From Sphingobium sp. Ant17 (GTDB lineage Bacteria; Pseudomonadota; Alphaproteobacteria; Sphingomonadales; Sphingomonadaceae), in assembly GCF_000588875.1 (NCBI RefSeq), contig NZ_JEMV01000005.1:50833-114832 (forward strand): 64,000 nucleotides of DNA. Reading direction: 5' to 3'. The notes under the pieces were generated by a model. It had not been told where the DNA came from. It worked only from the letters and a program-made list of their open reading frames with translations, and searched no databases. Below are positions 9,077 to 17,771 of the stretch, in pieces. Position 1 is the first letter of the stretch; every line of letters starts with the position of its first letter. A program made the translations under genes and the position numbers.

Positions 9077-10352
9077 CGCGCCGACCAAAACTTTCCTGTT
9101 TCTGCAAGGACCACATGGCCCCTATTTCGCGATGCTGGCCGAGGCCTTGCGGACGCGGGGCCATCATGCCTTGCGGATCAACATCAACGGTGGCGATAAG
9201 ATCGACTGGCCGGGCGACGCGACGGACTATCGCGGTACATTTCGCAACTGGCCGCTATTCTTTGACGATTTTGTCGTCAATAATGGTGTCACGGATTTGA
9301 TCCTCTATGGCGACTGCCGTCCTTATCATGCGTCAGCCCATGGCATGGCGCGGTTACGCGGGTTGCGCGTCCATGTCATGGAAGAGGGGTATATTCGGCC
9401 TGACTTCCTGACCCTGCAGGATGACGGGGTGAATGGCAATTCGACCCTGCCGCTCGACCCGCAATGGTATCTGGCCGAGGCGGAGCGCCTGTCGCCATAT
9501 GAAGACGATCAGCAGTCGATCCCAGCGACCTTTAGGGTTCGTGCGCGCAATACCATGCGTAACGGAATCGCTTCAGCTTTGATGCGGCCCTATTTCCCTT
9601 ATTATCAAACGCATCGTCCCCACAGCTTCCTGCTTGAGTCCATAGCCTGGTGCTATAAATTGTTGACGCGGCAGACCGAGACAAAGCGGTCGCTGTCGGT
9701 TTGGGAAGAGATTAAGGGCAAGCCCTATTTCACACTGCCGCTCCAACTCAATTCCGATTATCAGATCCGCATCCACTCGCCTTTCGGAAATATGCGGGCT
9801 GCGCTGCGCTTCGTGATCAAGAGTTTTGCACGGCATGCGCCCGAAGGCGTTTTCCTACTCGTGAAGCGTCATCCGCTGGACCCCGGCCTTGTCGCATGGC
9901 GGCAACTGACCCGCAGGATCGCCGCGCATTATGGCGTTGGAGACCGGGTATTATATCTGCCAGACTGGGACATTGCCGAGGTGGTCAGCAAGTCGCTGGG
10001 CGTCGTGACGGTGAATAGTACGGTGGGGACTTTAGCGCTCAACAGCGGCAAACCGGTCGTCGTGCTGGGCCATGCTGTGTATAAGGTGCCAGGCGTCGTC
10101 CACCAGAGCAGCCTGGATGATTTTTGGGCCGCCCCGCGTCAGCCGGACCTGAAGCTCTATGCGGCGTTCCGCCGCGTGTTGGTGGACCGCTGCCTAATTC
10201 GTGGCGGGTTGCTGAGCGATGAGGGGTTGGCACTGCTCGTGGCCAATGCGGTCGAGCGGCTGGAGAAGGATCCGTCCGAAGTCCTCGCTCTTCCGCGCTC
10301 GCCCCGCCGCCGTCAGCGCGCAATGAAAATAGTGCGCGGTGACGCCGCCTGA
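9063..10352 (+). CDS. kpsS: Capsule polysaccharide beta-Kdo transferase KpsS-like
   Basis: KpsS adds the first beta-Kdo to phosphatidylglycerol in group 2 capsule biosynthesis, on the cytoplasmic face of the inner membrane. The N-terminus FLFLQGPHGPYFAML...GHHALRININGGDKIDW is the family signature. Further motifs are LYGDCRPYH, VMEEGYIRPDFLTLQ, VKRHPLDPG and VTVNSTVGTLALNSGKPVV. The length of 429 residues is close to the family norm. It starts inside the end of kpsC (MSMADAP; either of two ATGs). No export genes (kpsMTED) are in the window, so export must be encoded elsewhere. Confidence 0.92.
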   Translation: MSMADAPTKTFLFLQGPHGPYFAMLAEALRTRGHHALRININGGDKIDWPGDATDYRGTFRNWPLFFDDFVVNNGVTDLILYGDCRPYHASAHGMARLRGLRVHVMEEGYIRPDFLTLQDDGVNGNSTLPLDPQWYLAEAERLSPYEDDQQSIPATFRVRARNTMRNGIASALMRPYFPYYQTHRPHSFLLESIAWCYKLLTRQTETKRSLSVWEEIKGKPYFTLPLQLNSDYQIRIHSPFGNMRAALRFVIKSFARHAPEGVFLLVKRHPLDPGLVAWRQLTRRIAAHYGVGDRVLYLPDWDIAEVVSKSLGVVTVNSTVGTLALNSGKPVVVLGHAVYKVPGVVHQSSLDDFWAAPRQPDLKLYAAFRRVLVDRCLIRGGLLSDEGLALLVANAVERLEKDPSEVLALPRSPRRRQRAMKIVRGDAA

Positions 10353-10401
10353 TCTGAAGCAGCGGCGCTGCCGGCCAGTTAAACGCTGGAGAAGGGAAGT
10401 G

Positions 10402-10475
10402 TGGATGCCCGACGAGGATTCGAACCTCGATTAACGGAGTCAGAGTCCGTTGTCTTACCTTTAGACGATCGGGCA
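10402..10475 (-). tRNA. tRNA-Gln (CTG)
   Basis: Read on the minus strand, the acceptor stem TGCCCGA/TCGGGCA, the D arm, an anticodon stem-loop ACGGA-CTCTGAC-TCCGT with anticodon CTG, and the T arm CGAGG-TTCGAAT-CCTCG are all complete. An encoded CCA follows at 10404-10402. Confidence 0.97.
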
Positions 10476-10675
10476 TCAGGGAGGCCGTCAGGCCGCCGGA
10501 GACGCGCAGATAGGCGGGGTTTTTCGCGCGGTCAAGAGCTTCTCGATCGGACACGTCTACTTTTTGGGGGGGCGGTTGAAACCGCCAAAACCAGATGTTC
10601 AGGTCAAAGATGCGACATATATTGCCATTCGTCCCAAGCTGACTTCCGCTAAAAACTGCATGCCACGCACCGCTA
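10476..10675. other. Intergenic stretch with a small hairpin
   Basis: This is the first part of the 446-nt gap between tRNA-Gln and the methyltransferase gene. I see no convincing gene. A perfect 7-bp hairpin, ggcggtt-ga-aaccgcc, lies at 10571-10586 but has no following T tract, so it is not a clear terminator. The remainder of the gap holds the modB relic. Confidence 0.5.
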
Positions 10676-10850
10676 ACCAGCGGCAAATGGACCAATGCGT
10701 CAAGTAGCAGCGGTCCAGTACATCGCCGGCGCGCCCATACCCATGTCAGAGCGAAGGTAATTGGCAAATGGAGTGGACCAGGACTGCGCTTACCAAGAGC
10801 GAGAGGATGATGACCGACCAGTCGTCCGGCGACAGGGAGGCATCGACGCG
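10676..10850 (-). pseudogene. Relic of molybdate ABC transporter permease (modB N-terminus)
   Basis: On the minus strand one frame reads ASLSPDDWSVIILSLLVSAVLV and, after a frame change, another reads LPITFALTWVWARRRCTGPLLLDALVHLPLV. Together these match the expected N-terminal 50-60 residues of ModB (a LSPxxW start, a first membrane helix, LARRRFPGKxLLDALVHLPLVLPP). The match then ends abruptly, and no modA or modC flanks it. It is a broken fragment, not a functional gene. Recognition is from family memory; a protein search would settle it. Confidence 0.6.
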
Positions 10851-10921
10851 GCCGCTTGATGCGGGATAGGGAGGCTGACATCGATGGGCCCGACGCCGTT
10901 GATGAACCCTGTCTTCCAGCG

Positions 10922-11770
10922 TTAGGATTTGCCCTTGAGTGCGGCAGCCAACGAGACCGTGGCGCTGCCACGTCGGGCAGGGGCGGCCTGGCTGGGGTCG
11001 GGTTTCCAGCCGGACAGATAGACGATCGCCATTTGTTCGGCCGTTCGTCCATCCGAGTCCGCCGCTTGCGCAAAATGGGCACCCGCGCGCATCAGCGTTT
11101 CGCGCGTCAGCACGGGCGGTGGCTCTGCCAATCGGTTGCCTGCGCCCATGCCGCGCAGATCATGCATCAGTCGCATCACGTCCCCATAGCGGACGTCGAG
11201 CGTCTCGCCATCGGCCACCGGCATCGCAAAGCCTGCGCGGCTGAGCAGATCACCCGCCGCGCGGACGTCGACCTGGGGATGGATGTGCTGACCGGGGCGG
11301 TCGCCTTCGCCCGCCAGTAGCGCGGCCTTTAGTCGGGGCAGACTTCCCGCGCCGGTGAGGGCGGCGAGCATCAGGCCGTCGGGCCTGAGGATGCGGCGCA
11401 TCAGGATCAAGGCGCCGGGCAGGTCGTTGACGCTGTCGAGCGTACCGCAGGCGATGATGAGGTCGAAACTGTCATCGGCAAAGGGCAGGGCATCCTCGTC
11501 GCCCTGCACCCCGCTTGCGCCTCGTGCAGCAAGGAAGCCCGGATCCGCGCAGGCGACGCGCCTGCCCATCGCTTCCAGCGCCGCCTTCGCGCTACCGTCA
11601 GGGCAGCCGATCACCAGCGCTTCGGGCAGGTCGCGCTGCACGTCGGCCAGCCGGTCGAGCAATTCATCCAGCATGGCGCGATACAGAAAGTCGTGATCGG
11701 CAAAGCGAGCGATCATGCGGTCGCGGCCATGGGCACGGCGCGATCGGTCGAATATGTCGGGGGCGGTCAT
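10922..11770 (-). CDS. SAM-dependent methyltransferase, BioC/NDUFAF5-like
   Basis: A class I methyltransferase of 282 residues. A Rossmann-type motif I is seen in EALVIGCPDGSAKAALEAMG, with the acidic post-I residue in VACADPGF. LPFADDSFDLIIACGTLDSVNDLPGAL is the motif IV region and RRILRPDGLMLAALTG is motif VI. The N-terminal IFDRSRRAHGRDRMIARFADHDFLY and the C-terminal part resemble the NDUFAF5/BioC-like group. The start at 11770 (MTAPDIFDRS) is preferred over an upstream in-frame ATG because homologues begin with FDR. It diverges from comF with 40 bp between starts. The substrate is unknown. Confidence 0.85.
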   Translation of the reverse strand: MTAPDIFDRSRRAHGRDRMIARFADHDFLYRAMLDELLDRLADVQRDLPEALVIGCPDGSAKAALEAMGRRVACADPGFLAARGASGVQGDEDALPFADDSFDLIIACGTLDSVNDLPGALILMRRILRPDGLMLAALTGAGSLPRLKAALLAGEGDRPGQHIHPQVDVRAAGDLLSRAGFAMPVADGETLDVRYGDVMRLMHDLRGMGAGNRLAEPPPVLTRETLMRAGAHFAQAADSDGRTAEQMAIVYLSGWKPDPSQAAPARRGSATVSLAAALKGKS

Positions 11771-11810
11771 GGTGGGCCTTGTGCATCGGGCGGCGAGCGG
11801 GGACAAGCAG

Positions 11811-12560
11811 ATGATGTCCGTCTTGCCGCTTCTCAAGGGCGCGATCCGTCCGTTAGTCGATTATGCGCTGCCACCCCGCTGCCCCGGCTGTGGCGCGATC
11901 GTGCAGGAGGATTTTGCCTTTTGCCTCGATTGCTGGGGCGGGATGGAATTGTTGGGCGAACCGTGTTGCGCGCGCTGCGGCCTGCCCTTTCCCCATGACA
12001 TGGGGGAGGGAGCGGAGTGCGCGCGGTGCCTTGCCGATCCACCGCCCTTCGACAGCGCGCGGGCGGTGCTGGCCTATGGCGATGTCGCGCGCACCGTTGC
12101 GCTGCGACTCAAATATGGGCGGCGTATCGGCCTGGCGCGGCTGATTGCGCGACAGATGGTACGCCATGTGCCCGATAGTGGCGATGATCCGCCGCTGATC
12201 GTGCCAGTACCGCTGCATCGCTGGCGATTATGGGGGCGGGGGTTTAACCAGTCGGCGCTGATCGCCGATCATCTGGGCCGCCTAACCGGGTTGCAGGTCG
12301 AAAAACATCTGCTGCTGCGGACCCGGCGGACCCAGCCTTTGCGGGGCATGAACCCGGCGGCGCGGGCGAAGACGGTGCGTGGTGCTTTTGCGCTGACGGA
12401 TGGGCATGGGGTGAAGGGCCAGCGCATCTTGTTGATCGACGATGTTCACACCAGCGGCGCGACAGCTGGAGCCTGCGCAAGGGTTCTACATCGTGGCGGG
12501 GCGAGTCATGTGCGTTTATTGTGCTGGGCACGGGCCTTGCCGCGCGACGCTGCGGATTGA
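11811..12560 (+). CDS. comF: ComF family phosphoribosyltransferase-like protein
   Basis: ComF proteins combine an N-terminal zinc ribbon with a type I phosphoribosyltransferase domain and take part in DNA uptake or use of DNA-derived nucleotides. Cysteine pairs CPGC, CLDC, CARCG and CARC lie in the first 80 residues. LIVPVPLHRWRLWGRGFNQSALIA and the PRPP loop ILLIDDVHTSGATAGA are typical. The ATG at 11811 (or the next codon, also ATG) begins just before the zinc ribbon; an in-frame ATG at 11769 is possible. The 249-residue length is normal. Confidence 0.92.
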   Translation: MMSVLPLLKGAIRPLVDYALPPRCPGCGAIVQEDFAFCLDCWGGMELLGEPCCARCGLPFPHDMGEGAECARCLADPPPFDSARAVLAYGDVARTVALRLKYGRRIGLARLIARQMVRHVPDSGDDPPLIVPVPLHRWRLWGRGFNQSALIADHLGRLTGLQVEKHLLLRTRRTQPLRGMNPAARAKTVRGAFALTDGHGVKGQRILLIDDVHTSGATAGACARVLHRGGASHVRLLCWARALPRDAAD

Positions 12561-12610
12561 CAAAGCGGCGCGCACGCCCAATTTCGAACGCTAAGGAGTA
12601 TGACAGGCAT

Positions 12611-12868
12611 ATGGCGAAGGTCGAAATCTATACCAAGGCATTTTGTGGCTATTGCGCGCGCGCCAAGGCGTTGTTCCGCGACAAGGGCGTCACGTTCGAA
12701 GAATATGATATCAGCATGGGCGGCCCCAAGCGCGAGGAAATGCTTGCGCGTAGCAATGGCGGGATGACCGTGCCGCAAATCTTCATCGACGGCGCGCATA
12801 TTGGTGGCAGCGACGACATGGCGGCGCTCAACCGACAGGGCAAGCTCGACGCTTTGCTCGGCCTCTGA
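12611..12868 (+). CDS. grxC: Glutaredoxin 3 (GrxC)
   Basis: A small glutathione-dependent thiol oxidoreductase of 85 residues with the dithiol active site CGYC (residues 12-15) in IYTKAFCGYCARAKAL. TVPQIFIDGAHIGGSDDM is the cis-proline and glutathione-binding region. The start is the ATG at 12611; an AAGGAG lies about 12 nt upstream. It lies in a run comF-grxC-nit-DUF1178 with short gaps, an order seen in other alphaproteobacteria. Confidence 0.96.
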   Translation: MAKVEIYTKAFCGYCARAKALFRDKGVTFEEYDISMGGPKREEMLARSNGGMTVPQIFIDGAHIGGSDDMAALNRQGKLDALLGL

Positions 12869-12873
12869 CCGAA

Positions 12874-13704
12874 ATGCGCGCCGCGCTGTTCCAGATGACC
12901 AGCGGGATCGACCCCGCCGCCAATGCTGCCGCGATCGTGGAGATGATCGCGCGCGCCAAGGGTGAGGGGGCAGACATGCTTTTCACGCCCGAAATGGCGG
13001 GCTATCTCGACCGCGATCGGACGCGCGCAGCGGCGACGTTGCGCTGTCAGGCGGACGATGGCGTGCTGGCAGCGGTCCGAGATGCTGCGGCGCGCGAAGG
13101 GCTGTGGGTGCATATCGGCTCGCTGCCGCTCAAGGACGAGCGCGCCGACGGCCGCTGGGCCAATCGTAGTTTCTTGATCGACGATACAGGTGCGATCCGC
13201 GCGACCTATGACAAGATCCATTTGTTCGATGTCGATCTGGCGACCGGGGAAAGCTGGCGCGAATCGTCGGTCTATGGGCCGGGGGAGCAAGTGGTCGCGG
13301 CCGATACGCCCTGGGGACGGATGGGCTTTTCGATCTGCTATGACATGCGCTTTCCAGATTTGTATCGCGCGCTTACCAATGCAGGGGCGACGATCCTGCT
13401 GGCACCGGCCGCCTTTACCGTGCCGACGGGACAGGCGCATTGGCATGTACTGTTGCGCGCGCGCGCGATTGAGGCGGGTTGTTTCATGATCGCGACAGCG
13501 CAGGTGGGGGACCATGCGGATGGCCGGACGACCTATGGCCATAGTCTGGTGGTTGATCCCTGGGGCGATGTGCTGCTCGACATGGGCGAGACGTCTGGGC
13601 TGGCGCTCGTCGATCTGGATCTGTCGCGGATCGAGGCGATGCGGGGGCGGGTGCCCGCCATTGCCAACCGCCGCCCGATCCCGGCGCAGGTGACGCTCGC
13701 ATGA
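12874..13704 (+). CDS. Carbon-nitrogen hydrolase (Nit/deaminated glutathione amidase type)
   Basis: A nitrilase-superfamily amidase of 276 residues. The catalytic Glu-Lys-Cys triad is visible in LFTPEMAGYL, TYDKIHLFDVD and GFSICYDMRFPDLYR. YDMRFPDLYR and HWHVLLRARAIEAG place it in the Nit1-like branch, whose members hydrolyse deaminated glutathione. Its position next to glutaredoxin fits a glutathione-repair role. It starts 5 nt after grxC and overlaps the DUF1178 gene by 4 nt. Confidence 0.92.
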   Translation: MRAALFQMTSGIDPAANAAAIVEMIARAKGEGADMLFTPEMAGYLDRDRTRAAATLRCQADDGVLAAVRDAAAREGLWVHIGSLPLKDERADGRWANRSFLIDDTGAIRATYDKIHLFDVDLATGESWRESSVYGPGEQVVAADTPWGRMGFSICYDMRFPDLYRALTNAGATILLAPAAFTVPTGQAHWHVLLRARAIEAGCFMIATAQVGDHADGRTTYGHSLVVDPWGDVLLDMGETSGLALVDLDLSRIEAMRGRVPAIANRRPIPAQVTLA

Positions 13705-14174
13705 TCGTGTTCGACCTCAAATGCGAAGGGCAGGGCCATGTATTCGAAGCCTGGTTCGGTTCCAGCGACGACTATGCCGACCAACAGGCGCGCGGCCTGA
13801 TCGCCTGCCCGCTCTGCGGCGATGCGCGCGTGATGAAAGCGGTGATGGCCCCCGCCGTCGCGGCCAAGGGCAATAGCCGCGCCGTGATGGCGTCCGCCGA
13901 AGCCACGATCCCGGTGGTCGCCAACGGCGGCGACGAGGCCAAGATGCGGGCATTGGTCGATGCACTGGCCAAGGCGCAAAGCAAGGCGCTGGAGGGATCA
14001 ACCTGGGTCGGCCGCGGCTTTGCCGAACAGGCGCGCGCCATGCATTATGGCGAGCAGGATCGCGCCAGCATCCATGGCGAAGTCGCGCCGCAGGAGGCCA
14101 AGGCGCTCATCGCCGAGGGCGTGGAGGTGGCGCCGCTACCCTTCCCCGTCATCCCGCCCGAAGCGAAGAATTGA
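13701..14174 (+). CDS. DUF1178 family protein
   Basis: A 157-residue conserved alphaproteobacterial protein of unknown function. It starts MIVFDLKCEGQGHVFEAWFG and has a zinc-ribbon-like pair of cysteines (CPLCG, about residue 36) typical of DUF1178. The C-terminal half includes RAMHYGEQDRASIHGEVAP, also conserved in the family. It overlaps the Nit gene (ATGA) and is probably cotranscribed with grxC and nit. Confidence 0.92.
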   Translation: MIVFDLKCEGQGHVFEAWFGSSDDYADQQARGLIACPLCGDARVMKAVMAPAVAAKGNSRAVMASAEATIPVVANGGDEAKMRALVDALAKAQSKALEGSTWVGRGFAEQARAMHYGEQDRASIHGEVAPQEAKALIAEGVEVAPLPFPVIPPEAKN

Positions 14175-14210
14175 CCGCACCGTTCGCGCATAATAGAGCG
14201 ACTTTGGTGT

Positions 14211-14287
14211 GCACCCGTAGCTCAGCAGGATAGAGCATTAGATTCCTAATCTAAGGGCCATGGGTTCGAATCCCGTCGGGTGCACCA
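14211..14287 (+). tRNA. tRNA-Arg (CCT)
   Basis: Complete cloverleaf: acceptor GCACCCG/CGGGTGC, D arm AGCTCAGCAGGATAGAGC, anticodon stem-loop TTAGA-TTCCTAA-TCTAA with anticodon CCT, T arm with GTTCGAATC, and an encoded CCA ending at 14287. Confidence 0.97.
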
Positions 14288-14292
14288 TATTG

Positions 14293-15261
14293 CTACAGCC
14301 ATTTAAGTTTACGGAAGCGGGTGTAGAGCAGGCTGCAGATGACCGTGATCACCCCCAGCACGACAAAATACCCGTAGCGGGTTCGCAGTTCGGGCATATT
14401 GTTGAAATTCATGCCGTATATGCCCGCGATGGCGGTTGGTACTGCCAGGATCGCCGCCCAGGCGGCCAGTTGGCGCGTGATCGCACCGGTGCGTTGTTGT
14501 TCCAGTAAGTTGCTGAATTCAAACACCGACATTAAAATTTCGCGCAGGTCATCGACCATTGTCTGTACCCGGCGGACATGGTCGCGCACATCGCTGAAAT
14601 ATGGTTTCGCGTCCACATCAATACAGGGCAGGTCCAGCTTCACCAGCTTGTTCGCGACTTCATGCATCGGCGTCAGAATGCGTTGAAACCGCAATACCTG
14701 ACGACGCAGGTTGAATATCCGAGTGATATCTTCGCGGCCAAGGAACTGATCGACGGTCTGCTGTTCCATCGCCAATACTTCGTCCTCAATGCCTTCGATG
14801 ACCGGCAGATAGCCGTCGACGATGAAGTCGAGTACGGCATGCAGCACATAGTCCACGCCCTGGGCCAACCGGTCGGGCACCGCCTCCAGTTCCTGCCGCA
14901 GGGCACGATGGGCGCGGGCCGATCCATGGCGCACGCTGATGATATGGCTATGCCCTACGAAGATCGCGGTTTCGCCGTAGCAGATGCTGCCTTCCTCCAC
15001 ATGGGCGGTGCGTGCGACGATAAACAATTGGTCCCCATAGATGTCGATCTTGGGCAACTGGTTTGCCTTGATCGCATCTTCGATCGCTAGCGGGTGGAGA
15101 TCGTAGCTGTGCCGGAGTGTTTCCATCTCCGCGGTTGTCGGTTCGGCCATGCCGATCCAGACAAATTCCGATTTGTCGTGCGCACAATCGATCTTTTCGT
15201 CGATCGTTACCGGGCGGACGCGGGCACCGTTGCGATACAGATAGGCGGCGATGACGGTCAT
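14293..15261 (-). CDS. corA: CorA family magnesium/divalent-metal transporter
   Basis: An inner-membrane pentameric Mg2+ (Co2+) channel of 322 residues. The long cytoplasmic N-terminal domain and helical stalk are followed by two C-terminal membrane helices (about 262-282 and 293-312). The signature AGIYGMNFNNMPE (GMN loop) lies between them. The N-terminus starts MTVIAAYLYRNGARV. It converges on tRNA-Arg. Confidence 0.95.
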   Translation of the reverse strand: MTVIAAYLYRNGARVRPVTIDEKIDCAHDKSEFVWIGMAEPTTAEMETLRHSYDLHPLAIEDAIKANQLPKIDIYGDQLFIVARTAHVEEGSICYGETAIFVGHSHIISVRHGSARAHRALRQELEAVPDRLAQGVDYVLHAVLDFIVDGYLPVIEGIEDEVLAMEQQTVDQFLGREDITRIFNLRRQVLRFQRILTPMHEVANKLVKLDLPCIDVDAKPYFSDVRDHVRRVQTMVDDLREILMSVFEFSNLLEQQRTGAITRQLAAWAAILAVPTAIAGIYGMNFNNMPELRTRYGYFVVLGVITVICSLLYTRFRKLKWL

Positions 15262-15487
15262 GGTTGATCCTGCGTGTGGAGTCGGACTTGCCGATTAGCA
15301 GATGGCTATATTGCCGTCCTCCACGCAGCCTAAACCGTTCGTCGTTCGAGAGCCTCACTCGGTGCAATATTCTGCGGAACTATCGGCATCTGACTTCGCT
15401 CTGACACAGTCGAACGCGAAAGGAATGTATCGATGCGGGCGGCCAGGCCGGAATCATCGGGGCCATGCGCAGAGCGGAGCCACACCC

Positions 15488-16024
15488 TTGTCTATCCTGA
15501 CTATTGATTTTGAAGCCTCCTGTCTGCCGCGCCATGGCCGTTCTTTCCCGATCGAGGTTGGCGTGGCGGTGGAAGGCTGGTCATGCAGTTGGCTGATTCG
15601 CCCCCATAATGATTGGGCCGATTGGACCTGGACGCAGGAAGCGCAGGCATTGCATGGCCTTGACCGGACGGCGATCGCGCAAAAGGGACTGGACGCCGAT
15701 ATCGTGCTGGCACTGCTAAGCGATGCGGCAGTCGGGCGGCGTGTGGTAGCTGACAGCCGAATCGATCAGCAATGGCTGGATACGCTAGCGGCCGCTGCGG
15801 GGCGGCCCACGCCTTTCGTAATCGAGCATGTCTCGACGATTGTGACGGAGCGGGGAACGACTGATATGCAGATACGTCAGGCTATGGCGGTGGCTGATCG
15901 CCGGTGTCCTACGCGCCATCGGGCAGGGACAGATGCCTTGTGGCTGGCAACAATGTTGGCGCACTTGCCCCTTGATGCCTCTGGGCGGCTGGAGCCAGTT
16001 TTGTCCGAATTATTGTCGGTCTGA
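15488..16024 (+). CDS. DnaQ-like 3'-5' exonuclease-fold protein
   Basis: A 178-residue protein whose start ILTIDFEASCLPRHGRSFPIEVGVA contains an ExoI motif (DFE) of the DEDD exonuclease superfamily. VVADSRIDQQWLD fits ExoII and HRAGTDALWLATML fits ExoIII. I chose the TTG at 15488 because it places the fold directly at the N-terminus; the frame is open to 15302 but that extension looks unlike protein. The role is unknown: probably a nuclease of RNA or DNA ends. Confidence 0.7.
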   Translation: MSILTIDFEASCLPRHGRSFPIEVGVAVEGWSCSWLIRPHNDWADWTWTQEAQALHGLDRTAIAQKGLDADIVLALLSDAAVGRRVVADSRIDQQWLDTLAAAAGRPTPFVIEHVSTIVTERGTTDMQIRQAMAVADRRCPTRHRAGTDALWLATMLAHLPLDASGRLEPVLSELLSV

Positions 16025-16192
16025 GGCTGCGATGTCGCCTGCGCAATAATTTGTAACATTCGGCAAATTTCGGAGACATTCAGGCGATCTAAGCCCGGCG
16101 CTGATATACGGCTCTTGGGCGCGCCTGCCTGTTCGAGGAGATGCGCGAATGACGATCAACCAGGACTATCTTGGATGGTATGCTCCTTGAGC

Positions 16193-16902
16193 ATGACCCC
16201 ACCGCTGGTCCTGGTGACCGAAACGGAAGCTGCGCAGCAGCACGCAATCCGCATGCATTTGGAGGAGAGCGGTTTTCGCGTTGTGCCAAGTGGTGGTGCC
16301 ACACAGATTTTTCATGCACTGGCGACCATGCCGGTCGGCGTGATCGTTCTGGATGCAGCGCTGCGTGGGCCGGACGGTATGGACCTGTGCCGCGACGTGC
16401 GCGCGCGAAGCGAAGTGCCGGTCATATTGGTGGGTGCCAATAGTTCGGAGGTTGATCGCGTCGTCGCCCTGGAACTTGGTGCCGACGATTATATCAACAA
16501 GCCCTATTCAGCGAGGGAATTAGCCGCCCGCCTGCGCGCCGTGCTCCGTAGGGGGCGGGGCGAGCGCGCCGTTGCTGCCGCGTCAGGCCAAGGTCTTTTT
16601 TCGACGGATGGACAGCGGACTTTGCCCGTCGGTCCCTGGTGAACCCGGCCGGGGAATCGATCGATCTGACGGCGGCGGAGTTCGCACTCCTTGGCGTATT
16701 GTTAGATCATCCTCAGATTGTGATCGCGCGGGGACGGTTGATGGAATTGGCGGGCGTACGCAACGCGCCCTCGTCCGATCGCAGCATCGACGTGCTGATC
16801 AGCCGTCTGCGCCGCAAGCTGCGTCATGGGTCCGAACCAGCACCAATTGTTACAGTGCGCCGCGTCGGATATATGTTCAGTTCGGCGGTAGAGCGGCGCT
16901 AA
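16193..16902 (+). CDS. OmpR-type response regulator, degenerate acid pocket, frame broken near 16600
   Basis: The N-terminal receiver keeps the phosphoacceptor aspartate (VIVLDAALRGPDGMD) and the KPYSARELA lysine. The usual acidic pair after strand 1 is replaced by VTETEA, so metal binding may be altered. A winged-helix domain follows (IDLTAAEFALLGVLLDHP, DRSIDVLISRLRRKL, VRRVGYMF). The frame shifts in a six-T run at 16596-16601; adding one T gives FFDGWTADFARRSLVNP and joins the two halves into about 236 residues. It is a close paralogue of the regulator at 20542. The start is approximate. Confidence 0.85.
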
Positions 16903-17069
16903 ACATAAGAAATATAGTGATTTATTGCTATTATGACTGCATCGTAACGATTATGCTGTTCAGACATGTTTTTTAACAAAGCCGCTGCGACGCAGCAAAA
17001 CGCGATCTCTATTGTGGGAAATGAGCCGGTCCGCCCCCCGACTGGCATAGCAATAGAAGGATAGTCCCT
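16903..17069 (+). promoter_or_regulatory. AT-rich upstream region of carbonic anhydrase with a short palindrome
   Basis: An AT-rich 80-nt stretch follows the regulator gene. A perfect 6-bp palindrome, GCTGCG-a-CGCAGC, lies at 16984-16996. AGAAGGATAG just before 17070 serves as the ribosome site of the carbonic anhydrase. The palindrome may be an operator, but no regulator can be assigned. Confidence 0.35.
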
Positions 17070-17768
17070 ATGAACGAGCTTCTAGGTCGCGTCTTCAGCT
17101 TCGAAAAGCATGTGTTTCCTAACGAAAGCGCGCTTTACAATCGGCTGGCCAGCGACGGGCAAAGCCCCAAGGCACTGATGATTTCCTGCGCCGACTCGCG
17201 GATCGTGCCCGAACACATCATGCAAGCGCAGCCCGGTGACCTGTTCGTATGTCGCAATGCGGGCAACATCGTGCCTCCGCATGCAACGCAGAATGGCGGC
17301 GTAACTTCGACCGTCGAATATGCCGTGATGGTTCTGGGCGTGCGCGACATCATCGTGTGCGGCCATAGCGATTGCGGGGCGATGAAGGCGATGTCGACCA
17401 ATGCCGACCTGACCAAGATGCCCAACGTTGCAGCTTGGCTTCGTCACGCTCACGCCGCGCAGCAGGTGTGCAGTGAAAGCTATCCCGATACGCTGACGGA
17501 CGCGGAAAAGCTGCGGAACATGGCGCTCGAAAATGTCGTCGTTCAGTTGGCCCATCTGCGCACCCATCCGTCGGTTGCTTCGGGCATCGCGCGTGGCGAC
17601 ATCGCGCTGCATGGCTGGTATGTCGACATCCATGCCGGGCAGGTCCTGGGCCTTGACGGTGAGACCGGCCGCTTCCTGCCGCTCCGCGAGGATCAGCCGA
17701 TGCCGATCGCGCTTCCCCATGCGCGTCGCCTGGCCGGTGATAGCGAATTTGCCCTGGCGGCGGAGTAA
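17070..17768 (+). CDS. can: Beta-class carbonic anhydrase
   Basis: Reversibly hydrates CO2 to bicarbonate. The zinc ligands of beta carbonic anhydrases are present: CADSRIVPEHI (Cys, Asp-Arg dyad) and CGHSDCGAMKA (His, Cys). FVCRNAGNIVPP and GGVTSTVEYAVMVLGVRDIIVCG are conserved. The length of 232 residues is normal. A SulP transporter gene starts 3 nt after the stop, a pairing that points to bicarbonate supply or pH balance. An AGAAGG site precedes the start. Confidence 0.96.
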   Translation: MNELLGRVFSFEKHVFPNESALYNRLASDGQSPKALMISCADSRIVPEHIMQAQPGDLFVCRNAGNIVPPHATQNGGVTSTVEYAVMVLGVRDIIVCGHSDCGAMKAMSTNADLTKMPNVAAWLRHAHAAQQVCSESYPDTLTDAEKLRNMALENVVVQLAHLRTHPSVASGIARGDIALHGWYVDIHAGQVLGLDGETGRFLPLREDQPMPIALPHARRLAGDSEFALAAE

Positions 17769-17771
17769 ATC

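Noticed and set aside
10039..11082. 347-residue frame on the minus strand across kpsS, tRNA-Gln and the gap
   Set aside because: It runs through a well-supported capsule gene and a tRNA; only a short middle segment resembles ModB, and this was annotated as a relic.
15302..15487. N-terminal extension of the DnaQ-like gene
   Set aside because: The extension has no conserved pattern and the fold begins at the TTG at 15488.
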